Assembly (NCBI RefSeq): GCF_034931125.1
Contig: NZ_JAYGHM010000003.1
Coordinates: 1 to 64,000, forward strand
Length of the DNA stretch: 64,000 nucleotides
Source: Rivularia sp034931125
GTDB lineage: Bacteria; Cyanobacteriota; Cyanobacteriia; Cyanobacteriales; Nostocaceae
Reading direction: 5' to 3'
Within the stretch, counting starts at the first letter, position 1; each line of letters starts with the position of its first letter. Positions 36,064-45,489 of this stretch are shown here, one piece after another. A model generated the notes under the pieces. The model ran no database searches, had not been told where the DNA came from, and saw only the letters and a list, made by a program, of their open reading frames with translations. The translations under genes were made by a program, and so were the position numbers.

Positions 36064-36399
36064 ATGATTAGCGAAGAGGCTCTTGCTAAAGAATTTATTC
36101 GAGTCATTAATGAGTACTATCCAAAAGTAGGAGAGGTACTTGATGGCTGTTATGTGAAAGTAATTACAATTTACTGGGGACGACCTCCTAAACGCTTGCG
36201 ACATTTAGGGATTTATTGTCCGGAGGAAACAATGTGTTACATACAAAATCACAAAAAAATACTCATGGATGTTGCGGAAAATATGGGATTAGTTGAGGTC
36301 GTATTTCGCAATGCTTCGCGTTTACTGCGAGACCCAATGTCAAAGATCAAACAATCCGACCCGCGTATGTGGCTGGATTTGCAATGGGTTTCTAAATAA
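36064..36399 (+). CDS. Hypothetical protein, 111 aa
   Basis: Soluble protein of unknown family. Its residues KVITIYWGRPPKRLRHLGIY and the C-terminal MWLDLQWVSK suggest a small alpha/beta domain with a basic surface. It stands alone with ~290 bases of non-coding DNA on either side. Confidence 0.55.
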   Translation: MISEEALAKEFIRVINEYYPKVGEVLDGCYVKVITIYWGRPPKRLRHLGIYCPEETMCYIQNHKKILMDVAENMGLVEVVFRNASRLLRDPMSKIKQSDPRMWLDLQWVSK

Positions 36400-36677
36400 A
36401 GCGATTGCTCAAATTCAATTCGGTGCCGAAAATTCTACTCCGGGGTAGTGGTAATAGTAAATTATTCCTTTGGCGATATTGTATTAAATAGAAAGACCCG
36501 ATTTATGCATTGGGAAAAAAGAATTCTGCGGAATCAATCAGGAATAATTATCTCTCTAACTCAAAACCGTTTCTAACAGGAAATTAAGAGAATTTAATTC
36601 TTTTAATTCGTAAACCAATCAGCATATTGTTGCCCAATTAACCTAACTGAGATTAGATACAGAGGGCTTGTATTATT

Positions 36678-37046
36678 ATGAATAAATCGTTCATTCATGC
36701 GGATGATTTACCGCCGACAGAAGTAACAAAACGCGACAAAATGTTACTTTTAGAACTAGAAAGAAGTACCGGGAAATGTTTCTATGAAACTTGTGACGGT
36801 ATTACACAAGCATTACTATCAAATTGTTTTTGGTATCTAACCATTGACACTGAATATTTAACATTAGTGATTCACACTCCCGACATAGTGACTTACTGGC
36901 ATATAGTCAGCAATATTGTACAGTTAGGGATGAAACTTGAACCCCTTGCTTCAAGCGCTAGAATCCGCGTAAATCCTCCTCCTGGTAAAGCAACATTCTT
37001 TGAAATTGGTGTAGATGAAGTATCAGCTTTTCGGGATTGGCTGTGA
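36678..37046 (+). CDS. Hypothetical protein, 122 aa
   Basis: Soluble protein; helix KRDKMLLLELERSTGKC and strands around WYLTIDTEYLTLVIHTPDIV. No family recognised. Its 3' end overlaps the end of the convergent deacetylase gene by 24 bases. Confidence 0.6.
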   Translation: MNKSFIHADDLPPTEVTKRDKMLLLELERSTGKCFYETCDGITQALLSNCFWYLTIDTEYLTLVIHTPDIVTYWHIVSNIVQLGMKLEPLASSARIRVNPPPGKATFFEIGVDEVSAFRDWL

Positions 37047-38072
37047 TTTTGGCTGTATTTGTTGCGAACAAGTTAGCTCTTTTCCTCCCGAAGCTCGATC
37101 GACTAATTCTTGTAAACGAGACTGACCGAAGCGTCCGATCGCAAACAAATTATCTGACTCTCCAGCAAACATTTCATCGCGATCGTTCATTGCTAAAGCT
37201 GCGATATATCCAGCGGAATCTACCAATTTTCTCACCCGTTCATCATTTTTACCAGTTGGATAAGTAAAGTAGCGGATTGGTTCACCCAAATTTTTCTCTA
37301 GTAATTCCTTGGATTCAACTATTTCGCGAACAACTTCTTCATCAGATAATTTAGTTAAATCTGGTGGATGGGTTTTACTATGACCAGCGATAGTTACTAA
37401 AGGGTCAGCAGCCATAATTTTAAGTTGCTCCCATGTAACGTGGGAGCGACCCGTATTAATACCCATATTTTTCGTATAAACTGAGAAAACTGCCGGATAA
37501 TTGTACTTTTTAAGTAGCGGATAAACGTATTCATAATGTCCACCGTAACCATCATCAAAAGTTAATAGAATCGGTTTTTTTGGTAATGCAGATCCGGTAC
37601 GTAAATGAATAATTAATTGATCGAAACTAATCGGAGTTACACCCTTAGATTTAATTAACTCAAAATGGGATTCTAATTCTTCCGGGGTAACATCAAAAAA
37701 TACCTCTTTCTTAGGTAAAATATCGTGATACATTGCGATCGGTACTTTAGCTTTTCTTGCTTCATCGTTAATTTCTGGTATTGGTACGGCATCTAAGGAA
37801 AGAGGAACATTTGCATCGGCTGATGTTTTTACCAATACTTTTGATTGAGATAAATCTTCATCCCAAGGCTGTAAATTTCTACTTACAGTTTGATATTTCT
37901 GACAAAACTGCTCTAAATTTTGAGGTGATACTGTCTTTTTGATAAAAGCTGTATTATTGCCTTTATTACCGCTTCGAGAATAAAAATTTAAACTGAAAAA
38001 GCCAGTAGCAACGATCAGAATACCGCCGATTAAAGGAGTAAATTTGAGTAAATTATTCGGTTTAGGCTGCAT
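37023..38072 (-). CDS. Polysaccharide deacetylase (CE4 family), membrane-anchored
   Basis: The protein has 349 residues with an N-terminal anchor (~12-30). The NodB-homology domain covers ~115-320: PILLTFDDGYGGHYEYVYPL (motif 1, catalytic and metal Asp), GHSKTHPPDL (motif 2, zinc histidines HSKTH) and YFTYPTGKND (motif 3). It would deacetylate N-acetylglucosamine units of peptidoglycan or exopolysaccharide outside the cytoplasm. Transcribed alone. Confidence 0.88.
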   Translation of the reverse strand: MQPKPNNLLKFTPLIGGILIVATGFFSLNFYSRSGNKGNNTAFIKKTVSPQNLEQFCQKYQTVSRNLQPWDEDLSQSKVLVKTSADANVPLSLDAVPIPEINDEARKAKVPIAMYHDILPKKEVFFDVTPEELESHFELIKSKGVTPISFDQLIIHLRTGSALPKKPILLTFDDGYGGHYEYVYPLLKKYNYPAVFSVYTKNMGINTGRSHVTWEQLKIMAADPLVTIAGHSKTHPPDLTKLSDEEVVREIVESKELLEKNLGEPIRYFTYPTGKNDERVRKLVDSAGYIAALAMNDRDEMFAGESDNLFAIGRFGQSRLQELVDRASGGKELTCSQQIQPKSQPIPKS

Positions 38073-38431
38073 GGGAGTTGGTACAAGGATTTTGTATTAT
38101 TAATTGATGATTAGATATGCCGTAGTTGACGATTGAATATGCCTCCGACACACCTTCGGTGAACGCGGCTACACAAGCAAAACCCGCGCAGGCGGGTTTA
38201 ATATCATTTCTTTATAAAGATGCGCTTAATTCAGCCCACGCAGGTGGGCTTTGTTTGGGTAGCCCCACTCTTCCAGAGTGAGGGTGATTTAGTTGAATAC
38301 AAAAAGATTAAATATAGGATTTATCTAATACAAGTCTATAAAATACAAATATAAAGGTTAAAGGTCAAAGGTCAAAGGTTAAATAACTCCTAACTCCTAA
38401 CTCTTAACTCCTAACTCCTAACTTTCCCAAT
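38073..38431. repeat. Repeat-rich spacer
   Basis: It contains a CTTCGGACACACCTTCGGTGAACG-like unit (38152-38168), two GC hairpins (ACCCGCGCAGGCGGGTT at 38182, AGCCCACGCAGGTGGGCT at 38236), a CCCCACTCTTCCAGAGTG unit and AAAGGTC/CTCCTAA heptamers (38356-38422). No gene is present. Confidence 0.7.
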
Positions 38432-39514
38432 TCACGGATACAACTTATCTCCGGTAGCGGAATCAAATAAAAATAATTTTTGCAAATCTAATTTTAAATT
38501 CAATTTATCGCCGACATTAAAACGTATATTTCCACTGGTTTGCACGTTTAATATTATCCCGGTACCGAGTACGGCAACACGAATCAATGTTTCTCTTCCC
38601 AAAGGTTCGACTAATTTAATTTCTACTTGCAATTCGGCTTGAGCTTCATCACTGATTTGGATATCTTCTGGACGAATACCTAAATCAAAAATTTGTCCTT
38701 GTGGTAAGCGCAATTTCTGATTGATATTTTCAGGAATTGTTAATAATTGACCATTTATATCAAAACCCGCAGCAGTATACTTCGCCGGTATAATATTCAT
38801 TGGTGGATTTCCCAAGAAAGTAGCCACCATTCGATTCGCGGGATGAGCATAAATACTTTGCGGTTCGCCAATTTGCTGAACACGTCCGCCACTCAGCACT
38901 ACAATCTTATCCGCTAACGTCATCGCTTCCACTTGGTCGTGAGTGACATATACAGTAGTAATACCGATATTTTGATGTAGCTGCTTTAACTCAGCCCGCG
39001 TATCGTCTCGTAATTGCGCGTCTAAATTAGACAAAGGTTCATCTAATAAGAATACCTGGGGCTGACGTGCGATCGCCCTTCCCAAAGCTACCCGTTGTTG
39101 CTGTCCTCCCGAAAGCTGCTTGGGTTTGCGATCGAGTAGATGTTCCAAAGATAGCGATCGCGCTACAGTTTCTACTCTTTCTCGAATCAACTTTGAGTCA
39201 AATTTCCGCATTTTCAACCCAAAGGCGATATTTTGCGCGACGCTCATATGGGGGTACAGGGCATAATTTTGGAAAACCATTGCGACATCTCGCGCTCTTG
39301 CAGGGACATTATTCATCAATTTATCCCCAATAAACAGATTGCCGGATGTAGCAGATTCCAAGCCCGCAATAGTTCGCAAAATAGTAGACTTACCGCAACC
39401 AGAAGGTCCTACCAAAACCCAAAACTCACCATCGGGAATAGTGAAAGTAATGTCATCGATAGCGGTGACGTTATTAAATTTACGCTTAATGCTTTCTAAA
39501 GTAACGTTTGCCAT
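38432..39514 (-). CDS. ABC transporter ATPase of the MalK/UgpC sugar-import type
   Basis: The protein has 360 residues. Walker A GPSGCGKST (~38), Q-loop FQNYALYPH, signature LSGGQQQRVALGRA (~134), Walker B VFLLDEPLSNLDAQ, and switch His in VYVTHDQVEAM. After ~240 there is the OB/TOBE domain with GIRPEDIQ, typical of the carbohydrate-uptake (CUT1) subfamily. It energises import of a sugar or polyol with permeases encoded elsewhere; none is adjacent, which is normal for a shared MsiK-like ATPase. Confidence 0.92.
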   Translation of the reverse strand: MANVTLESIKRKFNNVTAIDDITFTIPDGEFWVLVGPSGCGKSTILRTIAGLESATSGNLFIGDKLMNNVPARARDVAMVFQNYALYPHMSVAQNIAFGLKMRKFDSKLIRERVETVARSLSLEHLLDRKPKQLSGGQQQRVALGRAIARQPQVFLLDEPLSNLDAQLRDDTRAELKQLHQNIGITTVYVTHDQVEAMTLADKIVVLSGGRVQQIGEPQSIYAHPANRMVATFLGNPPMNIIPAKYTAAGFDINGQLLTIPENINQKLRLPQGQIFDLGIRPEDIQISDEAQAELQVEIKLVEPLGRETLIRVAVLGTGIILNVQTSGNIRFNVGDKLNLKLDLQKLFLFDSATGDKLYP

Positions 39515-39590
39515 TTGTCGATTTTAGATTTTAGATTTTAGATTTTGGATTGGTAATTGCTAAAAATTATGATATTGTTTCATCACTTTT

Positions 39591-39755
39591 TTATTCTAAA
39601 CAAAGTTCTATAACTTCTTTAATATTTTCCATCAATTCATCAATAGTTTGTCCTTGAGAATAACAAGCTTTGAGTTGCGGAACTTCCCCAACATAGAATC
39701 CATCTTCATCGCGCTCAATAATTACATAGAATTCTCGTTTACCTGTATTTGTCAT
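39591..39755 (-). CDS. HicB-family antitoxin-like small protein, 54 aa
   Basis: The minus frame from ATG 39755 reads MTNTGKREFYVIIERDEDGF, then YVGEVPQLKACYSQGQTIDE, LMENIKEVIELCLE. This is the HicB partial RNase-H-like fold (DEDG-Y-V-G-EVP-L, then G-T--E---N--E-I). It lacks the C-terminal DNA-binding domain of longer HicB proteins. No HicA toxin gene lies next to it on either side, so it is an orphan. Confidence 0.8.
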   Translation of the reverse strand: MTNTGKREFYVIIERDEDGFYVGEVPQLKACYSQGQTIDELMENIKEVIELCLE

Positions 39756-39854
39756 TTATATTTTTCTCTATAAGCAATTGATTTGTAAAGCCTAAATTTT
39801 GACACTAGCGAGCAAGATGCTCGCACTACATAATATATATTTTTACAATGCAAT

Positions 39855-39926
39855 AAATGTTCCCTAACTACTAACCTTTGACCTTTAACCTTTAACCTTT
39901 GACCTTTAACCTTTAACCTTTGATCT
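39855..39926. repeat. AACCTTTGACCTTT short tandem repeats
   Basis: Ten or so CCTTTAA/CCTTTGA units end right at the stop codon of the GUN4 gene. Before it, 39807-39830 holds a GCGAGCAAGATGCTCGC palindrome. Confidence 0.75.
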
Positions 39927-40646
39927 TTACTTTTCCCAAGCCGGATGTGAGAACAAAGAAGAAATTGCCCTTACCCCACGCAATTGATTAGACAAAGGTA
40001 AATGACCTCTGGGTGCGTCTAAATTCCAGATAAATTCATTAGGATAGCGCGTCCAATTATTACCATTTTTCCAACCGATTTTGACCCAAAGGTTTTCCCA
40101 ATTTTTCCTTAAACCCAACCACATTTCCCGCTGTACAGAAAAGCCAAATTTACCTTCGGAATGAATTAACCACAACTTGTCAATTGTTTGTAAATCGGCG
40201 ATCGGAAACTTTTCTACTTCGGTAAAATACAGCCATTTCCTTTTTACTGCTTCCTCTCCGGAAAGTTCACACATCTTTTGTAGCGTCAAACGGTCGGCTT
40301 CTTGAAACTCTTGATTTGCCAATAGTCTCTGTAAGTCGGTGTAATCAATATTGCAATCCGATTTGAGCGGTACAATTCCTTGAGGAAAATTAATTTGTAA
40401 AAATTCTTTAATTTCGGGAAAATCCGATTGATAAAGAACTTGATAGACTTTACCGTCTACTACATTTGCTGGAATATCTCGACGCTTCGATAAAAACTCC
40501 ATCAACACCTTTAATCCTTCTGTCCCAGAATCGGCTAGTTTTTCCACTAATTCCTTCTGGTTTCTTTCAGACCCTGCGATTAACTGCTTCAGTTGGGAGT
40601 CGAAATCGCTGTTACTAGTACTTTCTTGAATCTTTGGGTCTGTCAT
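39927..40646 (-). CDS. GUN4 domain protein
   Basis: The start ATG 40646 (MTDPKIQES) gives 239 residues; a TTG 60 bases upstream is less likely. The N-terminal half is helical (~1-95), as in cyanobacterial GUN4. The GUN4 core follows: DYTDLQRLLANQEFQEADRL, IDKLWLIHSEGKFGFSVQRE, IGWKNGNNW and SLDAPRGHLP-like NLDAPRGHLPLS. GUN4 binds protoporphyrin and Mg-protoporphyrin and stimulates Mg-chelatase. At 239 residues this is close to canonical GUN4 (~230), so it may be the genuine chlorophyll-pathway gene. Confidence 0.88.
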   Translation of the reverse strand: MTDPKIQESTSNSDFDSQLKQLIAGSERNQKELVEKLADSGTEGLKVLMEFLSKRRDIPANVVDGKVYQVLYQSDFPEIKEFLQINFPQGIVPLKSDCNIDYTDLQRLLANQEFQEADRLTLQKMCELSGEEAVKRKWLYFTEVEKFPIADLQTIDKLWLIHSEGKFGFSVQREMWLGLRKNWENLWVKIGWKNGNNWTRYPNEFIWNLDAPRGHLPLSNQLRGVRAISSLFSHPAWEK

Positions 40647-41104
40647 GCTTTTAGTCGTGAGCAATTCAATTAATGAACAAGCTTTAGGGCTATTTTTGTA
40701 AAGCAAAGACGGCTTTTCAACTTATAGCCAATTGTCAGAGGGCAAATCGCACCTCTTTGACAAATATTTTGCTGCTACAGCTTACGTGCGTCTCGCCCGT
40801 CTAGTGGAACATTTTCTCACGAACTGATAACTTATGCTCATAACTTTTTCCCGCGCTAACTTTTTATTGAGCTATTTGACAATTTCCCATGCTCCAATTC
40901 CCAATTTTGCTGTATATTCAAGGAATAAAGCACCTCTTAATATCTACATTAGTCGAACAAGACCGAACCTAAAAATTTTTATCTCCTAGTTTAATGAAAG
41001 CAAGATAAAACAGAATTTGCTAGTCTTTTTAGCTCTAAATTTTCTCTTAAGGTAGAAATTGACTAAGCTATAAATCTTGCTGTCTAATCCCAAAGGAGTG
41101 TACT
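40647..41104. other. Divergent promoter region of GUN4 gene and icd
   Basis: 458 bases with no gene. A strong ribosome-binding site AAAGGAG lies just before the icd start. I see no clear GTA-N8-TAC NtcA site close to icd. Confidence 0.4.
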
Positions 41105-42523
41105 ATGTACGAAAAAATTAAAGCCCCTACAAGTGGAGAAAAGATTACTTTTGTAAAGGGAGAGCCACAAGTTCCCGATAATCCGATTATTCCTTTTATT
41201 CGCGGTGATGGTACGGGTATTGATATTTGGCCCGCTACGCAAAAAGTTATGGATGCTGCGGTAAAGAAGGCATATAACGGTAAGCGCAAAATTAACTGGT
41301 TCAAGGTTTACGCGGGTGATGAAGCTTGCGATTTATACGGAACTTATCAGTATTTACCACAGGATACTTTGACGGCAATTAAAGAGTATGGTGTGGCGAT
41401 CAAAGGACCTTTAACTACTCCCGTCGGTGGTGGAATTCGTTCTTTGAATGTAGCGCTACGACAAATTTTTCAACTTTACGCTTGTGTGCGTCCTTGTCGC
41501 TACTACCCCGGTACACCTTCACCACACAAAAACCCGGAAAAGCTCGATGTGATAGTTTATCGAGAAAATACTGAGGATATTTATCTGGGAATTGAGTGGA
41601 AGCAAGGAGATGAAATTGCCAAAAAGCTGATCAAGCTGCTGAATGAAGAATTGATTCCCGCGACTCCCGAACATGGTAAAAAGCAAATTCCTCTCGATTC
41701 TGGAATTGGGATTAAACCCATCAGTAAAACGGGTTCCCAGCGTTTGGTACGTCGCGCTATTAAACAAGCTTTACAGTTGCCCAAGGAAAAGCAACAGGTG
41801 ACTTTGGTGCATAAAGGCAACATTATGAAGTACACCGAAGGAGCTTTTCGCGATTGGGGTTATGAATTAGTAACTTCTGAATTTCGCGACGAATGCGTTA
41901 CCGAGCGGGAATCTTGGATTTTGAGCAACAAAGAAAATAAATCCGATATTTCTTCCGAAGAAAATGCTCGTATGGTTGACCCCGGTTACGATTCCCTGAC
42001 ACCAGAGAAGAAAGAGCAAATTGTCAAGGAAGTAGAAACAGTTTTTAACTCAATTTGGGATAGTCACGGTAACGGTAAGTGGAAAGAGAAAATCATGGTA
42101 AACGATCGCATTGCCGATAGTATTTTCCAGCAAATCCAAACCCGTCCCGACGAGTATTCAATTTTGGCAACAATGAACCTCAACGGCGATTATTTATCAG
42201 ATGCAGCTGCGGCTATTGTTGGCGGATTGGGGATGGGACCCGGTGCGAACATTGGCGATGATGCGGCGATATTTGAAGCAACTCACGGAACAGCACCCAA
42301 ACACGCAGGTTTAGATCGAATAAATCCCGGTTCCGTTATTTTATCTGGTGTCATGATGCTGGAATTTATGGGCTGGCAAGAAGCAGCAGACTTGATCAAG
42401 AAAGGTTTGGGAGATGCGATCGCGTCGGGTAAAGTTACCTACGATTTAGCAAGATTGATGGAACCCAAAGTGGAACCTTTGAAATGTTCCGAATTTGCCG
42501 AAGCGATAATTAAACGGTTTTAA
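41105..42523 (+). CDS. icd: NADP-dependent isocitrate dehydrogenase
   Basis: The protein has 472 residues, as in other cyanobacteria. Present are FIRGDGTGIDIWPATQ, the substrate-binding RSLNVALRQIF, VYRENTEDIYLGIEW, VHKGNIMKYTEGAFRDWGYE and the late ATHGTAPKHAG with the NADP site. It makes 2-oxoglutarate, the carbon skeleton for ammonia assimilation and the signal for nitrogen status in cyanobacteria. Single gene with a strong Shine-Dalgarno AAAGGAG. Confidence 0.95.
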   Translation: MYEKIKAPTSGEKITFVKGEPQVPDNPIIPFIRGDGTGIDIWPATQKVMDAAVKKAYNGKRKINWFKVYAGDEACDLYGTYQYLPQDTLTAIKEYGVAIKGPLTTPVGGGIRSLNVALRQIFQLYACVRPCRYYPGTPSPHKNPEKLDVIVYRENTEDIYLGIEWKQGDEIAKKLIKLLNEELIPATPEHGKKQIPLDSGIGIKPISKTGSQRLVRRAIKQALQLPKEKQQVTLVHKGNIMKYTEGAFRDWGYELVTSEFRDECVTERESWILSNKENKSDISSEENARMVDPGYDSLTPEKKEQIVKEVETVFNSIWDSHGNGKWKEKIMVNDRIADSIFQQIQTRPDEYSILATMNLNGDYLSDAAAAIVGGLGMGPGANIGDDAAIFEATHGTAPKHAGLDRINPGSVILSGVMMLEFMGWQEAADLIKKGLGDAIASGKVTYDLARLMEPKVEPLKCSEFAEAIIKRF

Positions 42524-42531
42524 AGTTGTAG

Positions 42532-42620
42532 AGACGTAGCAATGCTACGTCTTCAAGAATTGTTGTGAGTAAACGAATTTTTGTAGGGTGTGTTGTCACG
42601 GAGCGCAACGCACCTTTTTT
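42532..42620. repeat. Hairpin AGACGTAGC...GCTACGTCT and GTAGGGTGTGTT repeat after icd
   Basis: AGACGTAGCAATGCTACGTCT (42532-42552) is a near-perfect hairpin and may end the icd transcript. Then 42583-42620 (GTAGGGTGTGTTGTC...GCAACGCACC, T run) is a short member of the palindromic family and could also terminate. Confidence 0.65.
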
Positions 42621-42689
42621 TGTAATGCTTTGCAAGTCATAGATATCAGATAATAAAAATAGTGGCTAAATTTTCGGGGTGTATTTACC

Positions 42690-42878
42690 ATGAATATAGT
42701 AGGATTACCAACAGCGGAACAGCTAAAAACTTGTTTTGTCCTCAGTGCTTCCATAACTACTATGTATCAAACAATTAGTCTTATTCGATTAGATGAAAGG
42801 ACAAAAGTAATTTATTTTCTAGCTGGTGAAGAGATAGAATTAGTAATTTTAGAAAATGGTGAATGGAGTTTTGTATAA
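42690..42878 (+). CDS. DUF6888-like small protein, module 1
   Basis: The protein has 62 residues. The pattern PTAEQLKTCFVLSASITTMY followed by ISLIRLDERTKVIYFLAGEE and a final ENGEWSFV matches the cyanobacterial DUF6888 type as I remember it. The stop codon TAA overlaps the ATG of the next gene (TAATG), so the two are translationally coupled. Function unknown. Confidence 0.7.
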   Translation: MNIVGLPTAEQLKTCFVLSASITTMYQTISLIRLDERTKVIYFLAGEEIELVILENGEWSFV

Positions 42879-43078
42879 TGGCTACCCCAGATTTTGACTC
42901 AATGAGCAGAGAAGAGTTACGCCAATATATGTTAGATAATCGAGATGATAAAACAGCTTTTGAATTTTATTTAGATAAATTTAGAAATCCAAATAGTACG
43001 ATTTACCCAGCACCTCAATCATTAGAAGATATGAGTTATTTGCAAAAAATCATTCTTCAACATAAACCAGATAAATAA
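42878..43078 (+). CDS. DUF6887-like small protein, module 1
   Basis: The start is the ATG overlapping the upstream stop; the protein has 66 residues. DFDSMSREELRQYMLDNRDD followed by AFEFYLDKF resembles DUF6887 (consensus x-D-x-M-[ST]-x-x-E-L-R-x-Y-[VM]-L-x-[HN]-R-x-D). It is always seen, in my recollection, just after a DUF6888 gene. Function unknown; the size and coupling recall toxin-antitoxin or adaptor pairs. Confidence 0.7.
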   Translation: MATPDFDSMSREELRQYMLDNRDDKTAFEFYLDKFRNPNSTIYPAPQSLEDMSYLQKIILQHKPDK

Positions 43079-43204
43079 AATGTTGTAATCATTTTTGTAA
43101 TAGCGCACTTTTTTTAAGCGGAATTTTTGATATTTTATGCAAAATTAATGAGAAAACTAGATTATAGGCATTTAGTATAAAAGGTAAAGGAGTAGTTTAA
43201 GCCA

Positions 43205-43381
43205 GTGGAACCAACTCCGGAACAATTAAAATCTTTCTACAGATTATGCGTAAGAACAAGTAACCTGTTTAAAACCGTTGAATTAACCAGATTCGACACC
43301 AGAACTCAAAGAATAGTGGTGCTAATAGGAGAAACAATCCAAGTAGAAATTTTAACTAATGGAGAAATAATTTTACAATGA
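43205..43381 (+). CDS. DUF6888-like small protein, module 2 (GTG start)
   Basis: GTG 43205 gives 58 residues beginning MEPTPEQLKSFYRLCVRTSN, then TVELTRFDTRTQRIVVLIGE and ILTNGEIILQ. It is a paralogue of the protein at 42690 (same TxEQLK..., RxDxRT, GExI order). Its TGA overlaps the next ATG (ATGA). No ATG is available, so the GTG start is inferred from the alignment with module 1. Confidence 0.7.
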   Translation: MEPTPEQLKSFYRLCVRTSNLFKTVELTRFDTRTQRIVVLIGETIQVEILTNGEIILQ

Positions 43382-43560
43382 GTAATTTAGATTACAAGCA
43401 ATTAACCGAAGCAGAATTGCGAAAATACATAAAATCCCATCCTCAAGACGAAGATGCATTTCAACATTACCTTTCAATTATTAGAGCAAAACCCAATAGA
43501 GTAGTAGTTAGCACGGATGAACAATTAGAAGCCGAATTAAAGCAAAGATTGACAAGTTAA
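43378..43560 (+). CDS. DUF6887-like small protein, module 2
   Basis: The protein has 60 residues: DYKQLTEAELRKYIKSHPQD, then AFQHYLSIIRAKPNRVVVST. It is a paralogue of the protein at 42878 (LxxxELRxYxxxxxxDxxAFxxYL). ATGA overlap with the upstream gene. Confidence 0.7.
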   Translation: MSNLDYKQLTEAELRKYIKSHPQDEDAFQHYLSIIRAKPNRVVVSTDEQLEAELKQRLTS

Positions 43561-43566
43561 ATTATT

Positions 43567-43606
43567 GTAAGGTGCGTTGCGATTTGCGACAACACACCTT
43601 TTTTAA
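43567..43606. terminator. Palindromic repeat between convergent genes, probable terminator
   Basis: GTAAGGTGCGTTGCG and CGACAACACACCTTTTTT pair imperfectly and are followed by T. It sits in the 42-base gap between the DUF6887 gene and the LRV gene and touches the end of the latter. Confidence 0.6.
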
Positions 43607-45489
43607 CACCGTTCTAAAGCGGCTGCACGAACATATCTATTCGTATCTTTAGCGAGACGTTGCAAGATATCAACAGATGTTTGAGGATGTATGGCAATTA
43701 CATAGCGTTCAATCCATAATAGAGAGTCAGCATTTTCTTCAAGGAAAACAGGGGAAACATTAGGAGCTAATAAAAGCAATAAACCACCTAAAGAATAGTT
43801 TTCTATACCAAATATTTGACGAAATAATCTTAAAAATGCCTCTCTAGTAAAGTTGGGATTTGTTAATATTTCATAACGAACTTCATCATTAGAATCTTCA
43901 GCTAGTTTTTCTAAAATATGTAGTGGTGTTTTGGCATCTCTAGCAACGAAAAAACGGACTTCATAGTCAATATCTTCAGCTAAAATTTCTAAAATTTCAT
44001 CATCACTATTTGGATTTTGGACAATATGCATAAGTGTACGAGAATGGTCTGCACGTAGAACGATTTTTTTTAATATTTCTGTAGGTGTGTTGTCTTGATA
44101 TGATAAACGAAAATCGTTACTAGGGTTTTGAGCTAAAATTTCAATTTCTTTACCGGAAGGAGTTGGACTATGAGCTATGTGTTCATTTACAGAAAATTTA
44201 TTGTGACTAGCTAACTTTTTTAATAACGATACAGGAGTACTGGGATTTTTCTTTATAGCATATTGTATATCCCAGTCATCAATATCAGCTATTTGAGAGA
44301 AAATATTTTTAGACGTATTTGAATTTTTAGCAACATTACAAATGAGTTTATTATTAGAAGATTGAGCATATTTTTCAAGAATATGATTCGGTGTATTAGG
44401 ATGCTCGGCAACAAACAAGTGCCATTCCTCATCTTTTTGTTCCGCCATTTGTTCTAAAATTTGACTGGGAATTTTAGCTTGTTTGAGAGCTTGTCGAAAC
44501 GAATCATACTTAATAAGACTAATGCAGTTCGTTCTTTTCATTAACCTATCTAAAATCTCAACTAATATTTTCTGAGGAAGATTGGGATTTGTTAGCATTG
44601 CTTTTTTTATTTCAAAATCCTTATCTGACTCTTTTAGTAGTTGAGTGAATGTTTTAATATTTTTAGTTGTTTTAGCCAAGGATAACTTTTCTTCAATATC
44701 TGAAGTTTTCTGTTGTTGCTGTAATATCGATGAAGTTTTTTCTAAAAATTGACGACAAATATTTTTATAAGTTGAATCAGCAAAAGAATCATTGACTACA
44801 TATTGAGATAAATCATCAATTTCCGCTTTTAATAGTTTTGTTAAGTATTGCTTATCATTTGGGTCAACATAATGAGCTTTAAAAATATAGCTTAAAACTT
44901 CATCTTGCCATTCCGGTTTAAGCTCTTGCTCCCAACTTACATGATTGTCGATATTAAATAAAATATCCCAATTATCTCGATCTTCATTTGATGAGCTATT
45001 TCTTTCATAATATAAAGAAGAAAATTTTTCAAATAGATTAACTAAATGTGTTAAAGAGGTTTTTGGATTCATTAATATAGATAATACAATTCGTCTATCT
45101 GTTTGTTTTGATGCATAATCTAGGAATAAATCAGGTATATGTTCTGATTTCAAGAGATTTATGAATGTTTCATCTGGACTTTCTTTTACTAAATCCGGAT
45201 TTGACTTAAGCAAATCGTTAAAAATAGGATTAGATAAGATTTCTTGGGGAAATTCAAGTATTAACTGCCAGATAAGATCAATAGGTACATTAGGATTTAA
45301 AACTATATTTCTTCTCATGGATGAGAATGGAGTAGAATTCCAATATAATTTAGCTAATAATTCCGGTGGAGTCGCAGGATTTTTAGCAACAATCATCGCT
45401 AAATTTCCATTCATTCGTGCTAATTTTTCTAAGCGATCGCTAGATGTATATGGACTAGCTGCGTCTTCTTCTCTTATTTTGTCGTACAT
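43603..45489 (-). CDS. Leucine-rich-repeat-variant (LRV)-like repeat protein
   Basis: The protein has 628 residues made of ~24-residue alpha repeats of the form NPNTPxxILEKLAxDxDxxVR (for example VARDAKTPLHILEKLAED, QNPNSDDEILEILAEDID). Such LRV or HEAT-like solenoids bind proteins. No catalytic domain, signal or membrane segment is visible. The partner is unknown. Confidence 0.8.
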   Translation of the reverse strand: MYDKIREEDAASPYTSSDRLEKLARMNGNLAMIVAKNPATPPELLAKLYWNSTPFSSMRRNIVLNPNVPIDLIWQLILEFPQEILSNPIFNDLLKSNPDLVKESPDETFINLLKSEHIPDLFLDYASKQTDRRIVLSILMNPKTSLTHLVNLFEKFSSLYYERNSSSNEDRDNWDILFNIDNHVSWEQELKPEWQDEVLSYIFKAHYVDPNDKQYLTKLLKAEIDDLSQYVVNDSFADSTYKNICRQFLEKTSSILQQQQKTSDIEEKLSLAKTTKNIKTFTQLLKESDKDFEIKKAMLTNPNLPQKILVEILDRLMKRTNCISLIKYDSFRQALKQAKIPSQILEQMAEQKDEEWHLFVAEHPNTPNHILEKYAQSSNNKLICNVAKNSNTSKNIFSQIADIDDWDIQYAIKKNPSTPVSLLKKLASHNKFSVNEHIAHSPTPSGKEIEILAQNPSNDFRLSYQDNTPTEILKKIVLRADHSRTLMHIVQNPNSDDEILEILAEDIDYEVRFFVARDAKTPLHILEKLAEDSNDEVRYEILTNPNFTREAFLRLFRQIFGIENYSLGGLLLLLAPNVSPVFLEENADSLLWIERYVIAIHPQTSVDILQRLAKDTNRYVRAAALERC

